This document shows positions 58,201 to 64,000 of a DNA stretch of 64,000 nucleotides, piece after piece. The position numbers and the translations under genes are program-made. Within the stretch, counting starts at the first letter, position 1. The number at the start of each line of letters is the position of its first letter. The notes under the pieces were generated by a model. That model had not been told where the DNA came from, ran no database searches, and saw only the letters and a list, made by a program, of their open reading frames with translations. This stretch comes from Breviolum minutum Mf 1.05b.01 (lineage: Eukaryota; Sar; Dinophyceae; Suessiales; Symbiodiniaceae): positions 23,940 to 87,939 of the forward strand of contig DF240454.1 in NCBI GenBank assembly GCA_000507305.1. Direction: 5' to 3'.

Positions 58201-61200
58201 TCAGCGATGCTGGCCAAATTGCTTGCTGAATTTGCATGAGGAGAGGGAGAGGGTGAAGGAGCAGAAGCTGGAAGAAATCAAAAAGGCCACTGGGCCCAGG
58301 AACCATGAATTTCAGACAGGAAGACGTGACTCCTGGCACTGATTGCACATGTTTCTGGTTTCCATCCAAGCAGTATCACGAAAAGTGGCTTCTCAGTGGT
58401 TGTGATTTAGGAGTACCAACCAATGTACTGTAATTGAAACATACCAATCATATCATATAACCTCTTTTCATGGGTTGTTTGGGCCACAGGCATTGGAAGA
58501 GATGAGCAGTCCTGAGTACTTCAGCCTTGATGAAATCCAACTCGATGGTGGCAGGGTCCCTTGGGTGAGAAGTTGGAATTTGAATGAGTGTTTCAATAAA
58601 GTTTCATTCCAATCCTTTGGCCACAATTGGAACATAGCAAAGTGATAATATGCAGTAGTGTACATTGCAGTACCATTTCAGGATCTTCTTGCAGGCGGAA
58701 TTGGGAATTTCGAGCGGTCTTGTTTTCCTGAGCGGCAGCTGAGTTTGAATGGTTCTCCTTGGTGTTGTACCAAGGAGCACTTGGAGGTGCAACAACAGTT
58801 GCAAGGCTATTTCCCAGAAGCCAACTGGCATGTAATTTTGCAGCAGTGCCACAAGGTGAATAACAACACCTTGCGAAAGAGGCAGCTGAGGGAATGACGC
58901 ATTTTTTTTGGGTTTCCGCTTCCGCAGGTATTTGCGTGGGGACTGTCATGGGGCCTGCTCATTCCAAACATGACAGATTGTGCATGCTCCATGCAACATG
59001 GTACCTTTCACACGCTTCATGAGGGCGTTGTCATATTTCAGTCATTGCTTATCAGAACACCCAGTCCTCCCGGGGATGCTGATGCGATGGCTACTATTAC
59101 CACCGCCACCACCACCACCACCACCACGACGACGACGACGACGACTACTACTACTACTGCTACTCATTTGTGATTGTCGACGTTTTCTTCATCATCATGA
59201 TTGAGCCTTTCAAAGCCCTGCAGGTTCCTTCAGCGTCATGAGTACATCAGCTGCCCAGCTGAATCCAAGTTGCTGCTGGTTGAGCTACAGTCTCAAGAGA
59301 TGACGGAATTGGCCGCAACGACAGGCGAGTTCGGATTCATGTGGCGGCTTTTCGGTGATGGATCTTACCTAGTAAGATCAGAAAATGAGAGACAAGCCAA
59401 AGCAGGAACAGGTAGAGAAGCCAGAAGATTGGGCGAAGCATAGCAAAGGCACCAATTTTGCCATGATAATGACATCAAGAGGACTACTGTACTATATCAT
59501 ACTATGTCCGAGGCAACACAGCATGATATTCTTTGCGTATCTTTGCGTACTCTCTTGCATTGTGCACTGCCAGGTTTGTCACAAGGCCTTGGCATTAGGA
59601 AAGGCCGAGGTAAAGGGAAGAACGGCAAGACGATCCTGGGTACGAAGGATTTTGTGATTTCCCGCAAGATTTTCTAAGTTGTCTCCAGACAAAGGGTGTT
59701 CATATGTGTTCATAGATGGTTTGAGGATATTTCAGGATGATTTTTTGGATCCAAATCTTTGATCACGTGGTCTAAGTACTCTTTCATTTGAAGTTTAGTT
59801 TTTGGGTGCCCATCTTATGACTCTGTCGAAGTGATGGCCGTTCAGCCTAAAGGATCGACGCCCGGCATGCGGACTTCTTTTTGTCTACCAAGTTGCAACG
59901 CAGAGACGTGGGTAAGCATGGCAAATTTCTGTATTTGGCTTTATGCCGGGTACAGTGTGGAAGGGTCTATGAGACTGGCACGCGATACCATACTCGAAAG
60001 TTGGAAGATCGACTACCTGAAGGCTTTGACTCTGGGTATGATGGGCAGCAATGCTGTTATCGTTTGAGTCAAGCTAACCTTCAGTTGGCTTTACCCCTCT
60101 ATACCTTGGAAATCTTGGTGAAGGTTAGGCAATCTCATGCAGAGATGCCATTATATTGGAGCCCAGATGTGGCAGTGCCCTTCGGCCTAGTGCCGGTCGC
60201 CACAGCTGAAGTCTCTGCCTTGAAGGCAGCTTTACGGCCTGGAGGAAGCTTAGGTGGACGAGATCGCCGTGAAGATGGAGACTACTCAGGTGACGCTAGG
60301 GTCCAAACGTTTTTTGATATTTGGATATGTTTTGATCACTTCGGTCCCAGTCATCTCTTTTCCAAGTTATTAAAGAGAAATTTCAATCTGTAGAACACCA
60401 ATTCCTAAAATATGGGGGGCAGCTGCTTGGGAATAATCGAACATGATTTTTGAGGAGCAGGGTGAATGACACAATTCCATACAATGGTTTAAGTATGTTT
60501 AAGTAACTTGCCATGAACCAATATTTTCTCAAACCCGCAGGCTAGTCATCTACTCCAGCTCCAGCATACATTGTATCAATCTTTCTAGCTTCAAACTGGC
60601 TCAGGTTTCCGTTTCAAGCAGGCTTGGCGCTTGGAGCATCCGGGTCTTTGGGGCAAATATGCCGCAGAGCGGCAGAACATGGCGAATCAATTGCAGGCGC
60701 ATGGCTCGTCTTGGCCATCGCCCAGGTTGAGGCAAGCTATGGTAGAAGCGACCTCGCAATTGCCTGCAGATTTGGATGAAACCTTGAATGAAGTGTGACC
60801 TATGGACGGCTGGGATTAGATTCGCTAGGTTGAAAGAATACAAATTGTATGATAAGAGCGGTTACTCACACTGCAGGGAAAGAAGTAGTTAGTAGTGAAG
60901 TAGTAAACTTGGTCAAGCTGTAAAACATGGAGGTTTTGGACATCTATTTGCTCATTGCTCATCATCGCAGGTACCTGTCGCATGGTACCAAGCCAGAGGT
61001 TTTGCTGAATATCTTGGAGGGAGGGCTCAACGAGCGCTTCTCAGGTGGTTTATTTGGCTGTGGAACATACCTCGCAGAGGACCTGCGGACGAAACAATCA
61101 TGAAAACATCGTCAAAACAGACTCCTGAAGCGTGCCCAGGCTATCTTGGAACATCTTCAATGACACGGAGTAGTTGACCAAAGATAACTTATTTATACCA

Positions 61201-61890
61201 AAGTATTTTGACGTGTCTCACATGGCTTCAGTCAAAATGCTGCACCTGATATTGGTGGTCCATGTTTCTTTGTTAAAACACGGCAGGACGTTGCCAAGAA
61301 CGACCAGTACTGCACAGGTGATACCAAATATGGAGATCACAAGGCAGGAAACAGCAGTGTTGCAACTTGCAAGTGATCTCGAAGTTCACATCTTTTGTTC
61401 TAAAGATTGTGACTGGTATGCAATACCCGACATGATGCATTTGATTCGTATGCCAATAATGATTTTGGCAGCCGCTATTAGATTCTGAGTTTGAAGATAA
61501 ATCATGGCTCGCTACTGATGGCAGGACCTTCACCGGCAGCTTTTTGACTTGCCCAAGGTTGGGTTATATGCAAAAAGGAGGATCCGTTGGGCACATGATG
61601 ATTGGGACATGTTGGTAACAAGTGGAATTGACTACATTACCACTCAAATCCGCTCAACACTATCTCAAATCAATTTGAAATCTACAGTATCAAAACATAA
61701 AACGCAGGTCTGTCGTTATTTGTTTGCCCCCTTTACTCATCATTTGAGGATAAGATTGCAGACATTCATTTCGGTCTCCCTTGCATTTCCTGCCCCAGCA
61801 GATGATGATGAGCATACTCCACTTAGCTTTGCCTCCTTTTGTACGTTTCGGGGCTTTTCCGACAAATGTGGTGGTGACAGTCCAGTGTAG
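42784..61890 (+). CDS. Giant gene: CCCH fingers, ZNFX1-type helicase, NF-X1 fingers, PARP
   Basis: Start ATG 42784. Domain order: CCCH fingers 1-3 (42.8-43.3 and 50.0 kb), acidic/proline linker (50.05-50.15 kb), pre-helicase region (51.3-52.6 kb), SF1 helicase (52.9-56.9 kb), NF-X1-type Cys-rich fingers (57.26-58.0 kb), charged helix (58.2 kb), PARP-like segments (58.7-61.6 kb). Several junctions are supported in phase across conserved motifs: 43288/50003, 53161/53419, 54314/54395, 56090/56312, 56440/56739, 56911/57263, 57749/57909. The helicase resembles ZNFX1 and other UPF1-like RNA helicases; NF-X1 fingers follow it as in ZNFX1. CCCH plus PARP recalls ZC3HAV1/PARP12-type RNA-binding proteins. 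A role in RNA surveillance is inferred. An in-frame TGA lies at 57482-57484. The end near 61890 (stop after CGGDSPV) is tentative. Confidence 0.7.
43422..43492 (+). repeat. Split direct repeat A1 (left end)
   Basis: Begins TAGTAGTTCTTGAACAGTG and ends TGATTGCTCAAGTCG. Identical copies lie at 49651-49721 and, with one change and truncated by the gap, at 49441-49500. Confidence 0.9.
43477..43983 (+). CDS. Small membrane protein frame of the retroelement
   Basis: From ATG 43477 the frame reads MIAQVESMGVTGAHGLLPL, with a hydrophobic segment LLPLLIGQLIAGFSGFFAGV near residues 16-36 and a second, WYDIFAISGWLWLVGVLIVV then YFYCQ, near 100-125. A Gly/Ser/Pro-rich linker lies between. Its start codon lies inside repeat A1 and its end overlaps the start of the Gag-like frame by 17 bp. 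Two membrane helices are unusual for a DIRS element. It could be a captured or chance frame. Confidence 0.55.
   Translation: MIAQVESMGVTGAHGLLPLLIGQLIAGFSGFFAGVVTDFHHQNHREISHLLELATEAAVSKCSDVVVATCGGGGSGDPLKPESPESLLGDKTGSASGLYTWGWYDIFAISGWLWLVGVLIVVYFYCQKRGASLSAVDRGSPTSDSSVRSLAHQQLAELRLKRLHGTAK
43967..45127 (+). CDS. Gag-like protein of the retroelement
   Basis: 386 codons from ATG (MALLNRQVLLLYDVAGGDLW). Contains DRDEYIVATPDQDVFAEEL, an Ala/Glu-rich middle and a basic C-terminus (KNLRKAREEREIARKGGKAG). It has no Cys-His knuckle or other named domain. Position directly before the RT frame in an uninterrupted reading frame supports a structural or nucleoprotein role. It is separated from the RT frame by 100 bp. 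Confidence 0.6.
   Translation: MALLNRQVLLLYDVAGGDLWHERLVLLHLDRDEYIVATPDQDVFAEELSILNTDLKGIRVKPSPNTLPPGVPVHQVYSLPAFTPAQIATLRSEAQQVLTQERAARGMPAAGGVAVIPPDGRGVEAGQLYWLAAEKKGTIKFGDMVPNVADAPTDGAKAIHTLSDGHQIFVECVIGDKVDEFRSRPALWDNRVVSIEKDAMGRSETSLKTVAKKSEEVEMNWVLTGPRTARWCLAYLVTEDLGLEGHHERFRTLCKLDSSSWGIQEHYQLTMTLKYAIQNDQVNPYNNLFCEVIFRRLQTIEYAYMERAREQEAKAVGGRLSLEEQFTFGGITRAAATLMICPDLLSHVKTEVERDAALAKNLRKAREEREIARKGGKAGKKEEGAP
45228..48491 (+). CDS. Reverse transcriptase-RNase H-tyrosine recombinase polyprotein
   Basis: 1087 codons without interruption. Reverse transcriptase at about residues 190-400: VSVFFVTKKNDRQRLIIDAR (finger), MADLKDAFYHLEL (motif A, catalytic Asp), MGWSHALFICQ (motif B region), LQYVDNLVVLGTD (motif C, YVDN). 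RNase H at about 500-700: VYAVDASEWGLG, LVLTDSMTAACAF and HLRWVPSEWNPADSPSRG give the acidic residues. Tyrosine recombinase at about 890-1070: LMFCLYLRPSEALRVRKMD (catalytic Arg), HPYRFRHGGASHD (H-x-x-R region), and RRYQKGARL (nucleophile Tyr). RT, RNase H and YR in one frame define DIRS-group elements. The start codon at 45228 is assumed (the frame may open with TTG; first ATG about 45236). Confidence 0.92.
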   Translation: MLDDDLKPRAHLSRKVVRRVLVEGHLRREANHTLRSLNSMYGCPTAGNTFLSLEDEVFGQGSAQIRVIDHVLKCVQDVGRPPGDHNCPGAFDMLRAPGGYTDEPAVGSLCSFDPGKVSLPESGWSPIPFSDLWGQNGCDFVENFVSTQLLPSHEVGQRLKASGVVRPYSDPLLSQQSTYAALLRRMYSANLVEFTRDAGREQVSVFFVTKKNDRQRLIIDARRANCHFRDPAYVSVCTGDTLSRIEMNAGETLCIGMADLKDAFYHLELPLELRPFFSLKPIAARYIKDFFPGAEQAGDNTRWWPRLAVVLMGWSHALFICQKLHERLVVQSGISDMDRLQDRRPIQQSECLHLQYVDNLVVLGTDEKTVTSSFRGSVEKLKGAGLQVHEVELGNEGAQVLGWAISSDGKMRPTEKRFWKVRLAIRELLKRGRASPRQIEKLLGHCCFISLARREALSIFGHVYSFVHRNGDPHKEVPLWPTVRKEFDVWDGILPLIWRDYTSPWSEKVYAVDASEWGLGCTAANMDVKMVQQIGSFCERWRFKDPLVAKARASVEIDPHDMYPVQLPLSYDDTPAEPNQEVWQHFMPVPFEAVQREWKTVGRHKWLRQSSMPVSEARATLYAVKHMLRGVDGFGRRHLVLTDSMTAACAFSRGRAHTWELRRVCQQFGALTMATSCHVHLRWVPSEWNPADSPSRGGWAPSIPSRFFGNGDSQDHSVRAAFEMGSSLSGSALSGCKVVEEESKHLSPFDFRRMGDRNQPYAKKLEEGRQKGSEETPDTSQTDNPPTAFGFKQLLQPISASSFWSFAKDFDHRSTAGESFGDFVPGGGGREHWSLCHSRGDLFQTRVEVTKDDQSANLEAEPMWLEQTLSSQKPPSSAVGSYSIVGDACIMSGEMSIAMHLLLMFCLYLRPSEALRVRKMDVVKPVKGGGVGYSMWTVILHPLEAGIPSKTQEFDESLQLDLGYHKNVGPLLHKMASHVTPTATILNHTPKQLQNFLDDATQTLQLTTLGLIHPYRFRHGGASHDVANRHRDLTAVQARGRWKCMQSVRRYQKGARLSQLFGQLPNNVRKRCTLAAKQLPDKLAALL
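48506..49270 (+). CDS. Methyltransferase-like frame of the retroelement, with one TGA
   Basis: The frame runs FFIEIFSGSGRLGRCVSKDN, NIPVLL, a TGA at 48596-48598, then DIQYGPEYDLRSLKKRQLI and FICGGHLGTPCNSFTRARD. The FSGSGRLG motif resembles SAM-binding motif I, and GTPCNSFTRARD resembles the PC catalytic loop of DNA methyltransferases. DIRS elements commonly carry a methyltransferase domain. The same frame is open upstream to 47891, overlapping the recombinase frame. TGA may replace TGG (Trp), which would fit LLWDI, so the copy may be inactivated for this function or the base may be an error. It ends at a TAG at 49268-49270. Confidence 0.7.
49309..49892 (+). repeat. Right-end repeats B1-A2-(gap)-B2-A3-B3
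   Basis: B is a 132-bp unit starting GGGATGAGCTTGTACAAGCC and ending AGCGTGATCA, present at 49309-49440, 49519-49650 and 49761-49892. A units lie at 49441-49500 and 49651-49721. Between A3 and B3 are 39 unique bases. The N run (49501-49518) sits inside A2, so one A-B pair is probably a scaffolding duplicate. Confidence 0.9.
49501..49518. other. Assembly gap (18 N)
   Basis: The gap interrupts repeat A2 at the point where the identical A3 continues TGCTCAAGTCG, which suggests two contigs were joined across a repeat. Confidence 0.98.
50003..50455 (+). CDS. Exon completing CCCH finger 3, plus linker
   Basis: It starts GSSCSFVHEKESEDKSDE, giving the last Cys and His of finger 3. An acidic, Ala/Ser/Pro-rich linker follows (SLESDPEPAPPAAAGAQS), then a folded-looking stretch KANVIKVDEEKRLVHLSHAN and LWPVLPRPGDWISFPPPP. 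The donor is near 50455. Confidence 0.75.
50503..51300. other. Intron-like stretch with one possible small exon
   Basis: AT-rich with TATATA runs. A plus piece at 50805-50930 (GTVPDLEDRHVLPTLLEPCA) could be an exon of the giant gene. Otherwise nothing is seen. Confidence 0.35.
51307..52630 (+). CDS. Pre-helicase exons of the giant gene
   Basis: Cores: 51310-51480 (SASELGILLKILRSRLWHRE, LPKLLDSWTPRSGQDL), 51610-51790 (GAVPKDEQFRPAGLQTIVKG, LLDQMLQVLPRYAYL), and 52049-52630 (VSWMYESVSDFLDTCFRLLR, ADCFIPLQKGIRDFINGSLD, ECTNVFNYAVPF). The stretch FRLLRADCFIPLQKGI fits the conserved segment preceding the helicase core in ZNFX1-like proteins. Confidence 0.6.
52850..56911 (+). CDS. SF1 (UPF1/ZNFX1-like) RNA helicase core, eight or more exons
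   Basis: Motifs in order: Q-like FDESQRTALEVILSS; motif I IQGPPG|GTGKSF, split by the intron 53162-53418; acidic exon 53880-53950; motif Ia ILILTFKNHALDEFL (54220-54262); RIGRSQSCDESM across the GA-AG intron 54315-54394; motif II VVLVEEAAEILEPQLLAAL and motif III LILIGDHFQLRP (about 55645-55755); motif IV KKQNRMRDEF (55855); ISILAMYDGQ (56330); motif V SSVDRYQG|DENNFVLISLVR across the intron 56441-56738; motif VI NRLIVAMSRARCGVYL. DEAA is replaced by VEEAAE, the usual form in this branch. The frame shift between 54775-55005 (LSEKLDPFQLFWHYASVEQK) and 55060 onward implies another small intron near 55000. Confidence 0.88.
57263..57990 (+). CDS. NF-X1-type zinc-finger exons with an in-frame TGA
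   Basis: The exon starts VLASLKEQNCLGPKLPLICP and continues GQQCHHVCNARLDCGHACH, QPCHREGHHPDCDQEVVVTL, PCGHE. A TGA follows at 57482-57484 and the same frame resumes SCKCSERECAAEKLKC, CQHADTRKCWDKKKKCETT, MRCDMCGEESSVQCYIKKD. The intron 57750-57908 (GT-AG) joins SDYAC to HHACKLPCHDDCEKG in phase. The C-x-H-x-C pattern with CGHxC repeats is the NF-X1 finger, which in ZNFX1 follows the helicase. Confidence 0.8.
58202..58565 (+). CDS. Linker exons between NF-X1 fingers and PARP region
   Basis: Core 58202-58320: RCWPNCLLNLHEERERVKEQ, KLEEIKKATGPRNHEFQ, a charged helix following two Cys. Core 58490-58563: ALEEMSSPEYFSLDEIQLDG, GRVPW, ending at GTGAGA. Both use AG|G or CAG acceptors. Confidence 0.5.
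58690..60300 (+). CDS. First PARP-like segment
   Basis: Cores: 58690-58860 (LEVQQQLQGYFPEANWHVIL, QQCHKVNN), 59221-59370 (ELAATTGEFGFMWR and LFGDGSYL before donor GTAAGA), 59410-59460 (VEKPEDWAKHSKG), and 59880-60120 (KHGKFLYLALCRVQCGRVYE, GFDSGYDGQQ, ALPLYTLEILVKV). LFGDGSYL matches the FGxGxYxA motif of PARP catalytic domains, ALCRVQCGR the CRVxxG strand, and LPLYTLEILVKV the terminal YxxEYxIxY strand. A clear H-G-T triad start was not found (the candidate near 58930 reads CHGAC), so this copy may be inactive. Confidence 0.45.
59098..59160. repeat. (ACC)n(ACG)n(ACT)n triplet tract
   Basis: Uninterrupted triplets shift from ACC through ACG to ACT within an intron between PARP exons. Confidence 0.95.
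60601..61585 (+). CDS. Second PARP-like segment with HGT motif
   Basis: Core 60604-60795 reads FRFKQAWRLEHPGLWGKYAA, the usual entry to a PARP domain (V-x-N-x-x-L-W-x-x-Y), then SQLPADLDETLNE. Core 60970-61100 reads RYLSHGTKPEVLLNILEGGL, NERFSGGLFGCGTYLAED. HGT is the NAD-binding triad start, and FGCGTYLAE is the next conserved block. Core 61533-61560 reads DLHRQLFDLPKV, as in PARPs after the AE motif. PARPs transfer ADP-ribose from NAD. The following CRVxxG strand was not found downstream. Confidence 0.65.
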
Positions 61891-62390
61891 AGGCTGTCTC
61901 TGTGAGACAGCAAGGATCCAACATATCACGACTGTAAACATACACCGTATATATCACACTATAGACTATATATATATATATATGCCCACCTTGTACACAA
62001 TCCACCCAGCATGATGTGTTGAATTTGGATGAATCTCGATGATACTAATCAACAAAAGCGCGCTGCTTCTTGCGCCCCAAGTCTGAGTTAGGTCAAACAT
62101 GAGGGCAACATTTACTATGTGATCTTCTGTCGGGTGGTCCTAGGCACGCTGCTAGCTCAATGAGATTTAGAAAGCGGAATGAATGGTTGATTGCGATCGA
62201 TGTTGCTGCGATTGTTGCGATTGTTGTTGTTGTTGTTGTTGTTGTTGTTCTTCTTCTTCAACTCATCCTGTTACTGTGCGCTACACGAACAACATTTGAC
62301 TTAAGATTGAGGCAACAGGATTGAGTAGGAACAACGTGCGTCAACCTGCTTGGATAGCTGAAGATCCATGCAGGCCATTTCGTGCGGACA
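61591..62390. other. 3' region of the giant gene, and spacer
   Basis: A possible last exon at 61796-61890 (PADDDEHTPLSFASFCTFRG, stop TAG). After it come a (TA)n run (61968-61984) and a (TTG)n tract (62221-62250). No gene is supported. Confidence 0.4.
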
Positions 62391-63925
62391 AGCGACGGCT
62401 TAACCGATATGGATGATGGTGACCCTGGCTGGAGATCGAGGGGTGTGTTTGGGGCAAATAAAGCCAAGCTTGTAGCAACGCAGGGCAAAACATCCACAAA
62501 TTAGCTCCGCATAGGCAACTTCCAAAGGAAACATCACACCCTGTTCATTACACTTTTGATGGATCAGTTGAAGAAACAGAGCTTTCTCAACAGATCCAGT
62601 CGTGACAAACTTAATCAACCAGATTTAGTATGATTTAGTCCTGACAAACTTAAGATTGTACATAGATAGTGGGAAAACCCAACATATGTATAATTTATGT
62701 GTATTGTGCAATTGTCCCAGGACGATTCGATGTATGTCAATGGATGTTGCCCGTACATCATCGCATATACATATTATATTTTATGATATGTATCTCTCTG
62801 CGTATCTATACTTTTCAGATTTTGTTGCTCATTTGAAATTCATAGTTCCCTACCTTGGCTATTGATGTTATGTGCCGGGTGGGGGATATCCACCGAAAGC
62901 ATTGCGGTCAGATTCGGTGGGAAATAGATCACCTGAGCGCTGCTTAGGTCGGAGGAGCGTTTGGTCGAAGCGCGAGTTTTGACCTTAGATGTTTTTCCTG
63001 CTCATGGTGTAACTCTTTTTGGGTGATAACAGATGAATAGGCTGACAATGGGTCAAGATGGCCACCGAATGTCAGTGAACCAAAAATGGAGTGGGATGTG
63101 GCGAGGCGTTTGAAAAGATGGGTGCAGCGTTGTAATTCATAAAGCCTATGTAGGTTGGGACATGGATACACTCATCGTCCAGTTGGAAGCCTCCATACTT
63201 CTCCAAGAGATACACGATTTGAAGAAGCTTCCGTGAATCTTGAGTCTAATCACATGCGTTGACCCTTCAGGCACAATTAGATCAAGCAAGAAATTAACGA
63301 GACAAGGTGAAAGTCAGGTTATTGATCTAACAATATTCAATAAATATGGCATATATCATGGGTTTTCAGCCCACTGCTCCGGAGGAATAATGATCTAAAA
63401 ACATTGGTGATATGGGTGTTTCGCTACAGCCTGAACCCACCCATCTCATCGAACGATGCTGTTTGCATGGAGGAAAATCCATCAAAAATTATCCGACGCA
63501 ACTGAGGCGAGAGCTTACCTGCATCAAGGGCTCAAACACTCTTCATCACTCACTGTTGGCAGAGAGGGGAACTTAGCTCCATTTTTTTTCGTTCCTATAC
63601 CGTTACCCCAGAAGTTTGACAGTTCGCCCCTGCAAAAATAATGCTTGGAAGACGATCCTTTGCTTTTTGGATGGTATATTTTCAGGGACGAACTGTTAAA
63701 CTTCCAGGGGGTATAACTTCTGAAATTCAGGAACTTCCTGGTTTTGGTTGGCATGCTGTCAAAAGATGCTGATGATATGGATGTGGTGATGAAGGTTGTA
63801 TTTCCGAGAATCTTCATGACCATTGACCAAGGACTGGAGGAAGAATTCAGCGCTTCCGTGAATTTATCATTTTCCATGGAGATCGGATCTATCCCGAATA
63901 TTTGGTAGCATACAGGCGTCAATGA
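62391..63925 (-). CDS. Minus-strand exons of an unrecognised gene
   Basis: Cores: 63900-63725 (SMENDKFTEALNSSSSPWSM, TTSISSASFDSMPTKTRKFL), 63245-63150 (SRKLLQIVYLLEKYGGFQLD, DECIHVP), 63160-62945 (LHRLYELQRCTHLFKRLATS, LDPLSAYSSVITQKELHHEQ; alternative frame to the previous core), and 62610-62400 (EKALFLQLIHQKCNEQGVMF, PLEVAYAELICGCFALRCYK). Convergent with the giant gene. No domain recognised. Confidence 0.35.
63596..63715. mobile_element. Introner-like palindromic element, diverged
   Basis: Left arm CCAGAAGTTTGACAGTTCGC then CCCTGCAAAA; right arm TTTTCAGGGACGAACTGTTA then AACTTCCAGG, with outer TATACC/GGTATA-type ends. The CAGTTCGC version of the core is shared with the 38.8-kb copy, as opposed to the CTAGCACC version of the 4-12 kb copies. 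Confidence 0.7.
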
Positions 63926-64000
63926 GGTTCACAAGGAGCCTCGGATACAGACAATAAAGAAATTGATACAAATTATATAATCAATAAATATAATATCTTT

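Overview
The window looks like nuclear DNA of a dinoflagellate, most like a Symbiodiniaceae or Polarella-type genome. Most genes are chopped into short exons by many small introns. Acceptors usually read AG|G, and donors include GC and GA as well as GT. Unidirectional gene blocks, many simple repeats and an intact tyrosine-recombinase (DIRS-type) retroelement inside an intron fit the same picture. The organism call is an inference from gene style. No spliced-leader relic, rRNA or tRNA was recognised.

Layout. 1-12.5 kb (minus strand): one long gene or a tight gene block. From 5' to 3' it shows fragments of a C5-cytosine methyltransferase (12.5-7.3 kb), an OTU-like cysteine protease domain (7.1-6.3 kb), a SAP-like helical motif (5.4-5.2 kb), charged exons (4.9-4.3 kb), and an array of nine units of about 500 bp. 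Each unit repeats a 77-bp frame-conserved exon candidate. Its introns are studded with an inverted motif pair, CTAACCTAGCACC ... GGTGCTAGGTTAG, whose right arm supplies the splice acceptor TTAG. These look like introner (intron-generating) elements. 12.6-15.9 kb (minus): a secreted nucleotide-sugar-transferase-like gene and a second, unrecognised gene. 16-19.4 kb: mostly intergenic, with an imperfect TIR element and a 71-bp tandem repeat. 19.8-21.3 kb (minus): unrecognised exons. 21.6-24.95 kb (plus): an ABCC-type nucleotide-binding domain in at least nine exons. 25.5-30.9 kb: scattered weak exons and a two-copy MITE family.

31-38.8 kb (plus): a gene with TPR-like exons and a J domain. 40.2-42.2 kb (plus): a JmjC oxygenase whose iron-binding HxD motif is split by a GA-AG intron. 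42.8-61.9 kb (plus): a very large multidomain gene that joins three CCCH zinc fingers, a ZNFX1/UPF1-type SF1 helicase, NF-X1-type zinc fingers and PARP-like catalytic segments. The 6.7-kb intron splitting its third CCCH finger holds a complete DIRS/PAT-like retroelement with split direct repeats. 62.4-63.9 kb (minus): exons of another unrecognised gene and a further palindromic element.

Limits: exon borders were read by eye from frame, motif and splice signals. Where two exons join in phase across a conserved motif the junction is strong; elsewhere only the exon core is supported. There are three ambiguous or gap positions (1206, 22234, 49501-49518), and two sit in regions that look mis-assembled.
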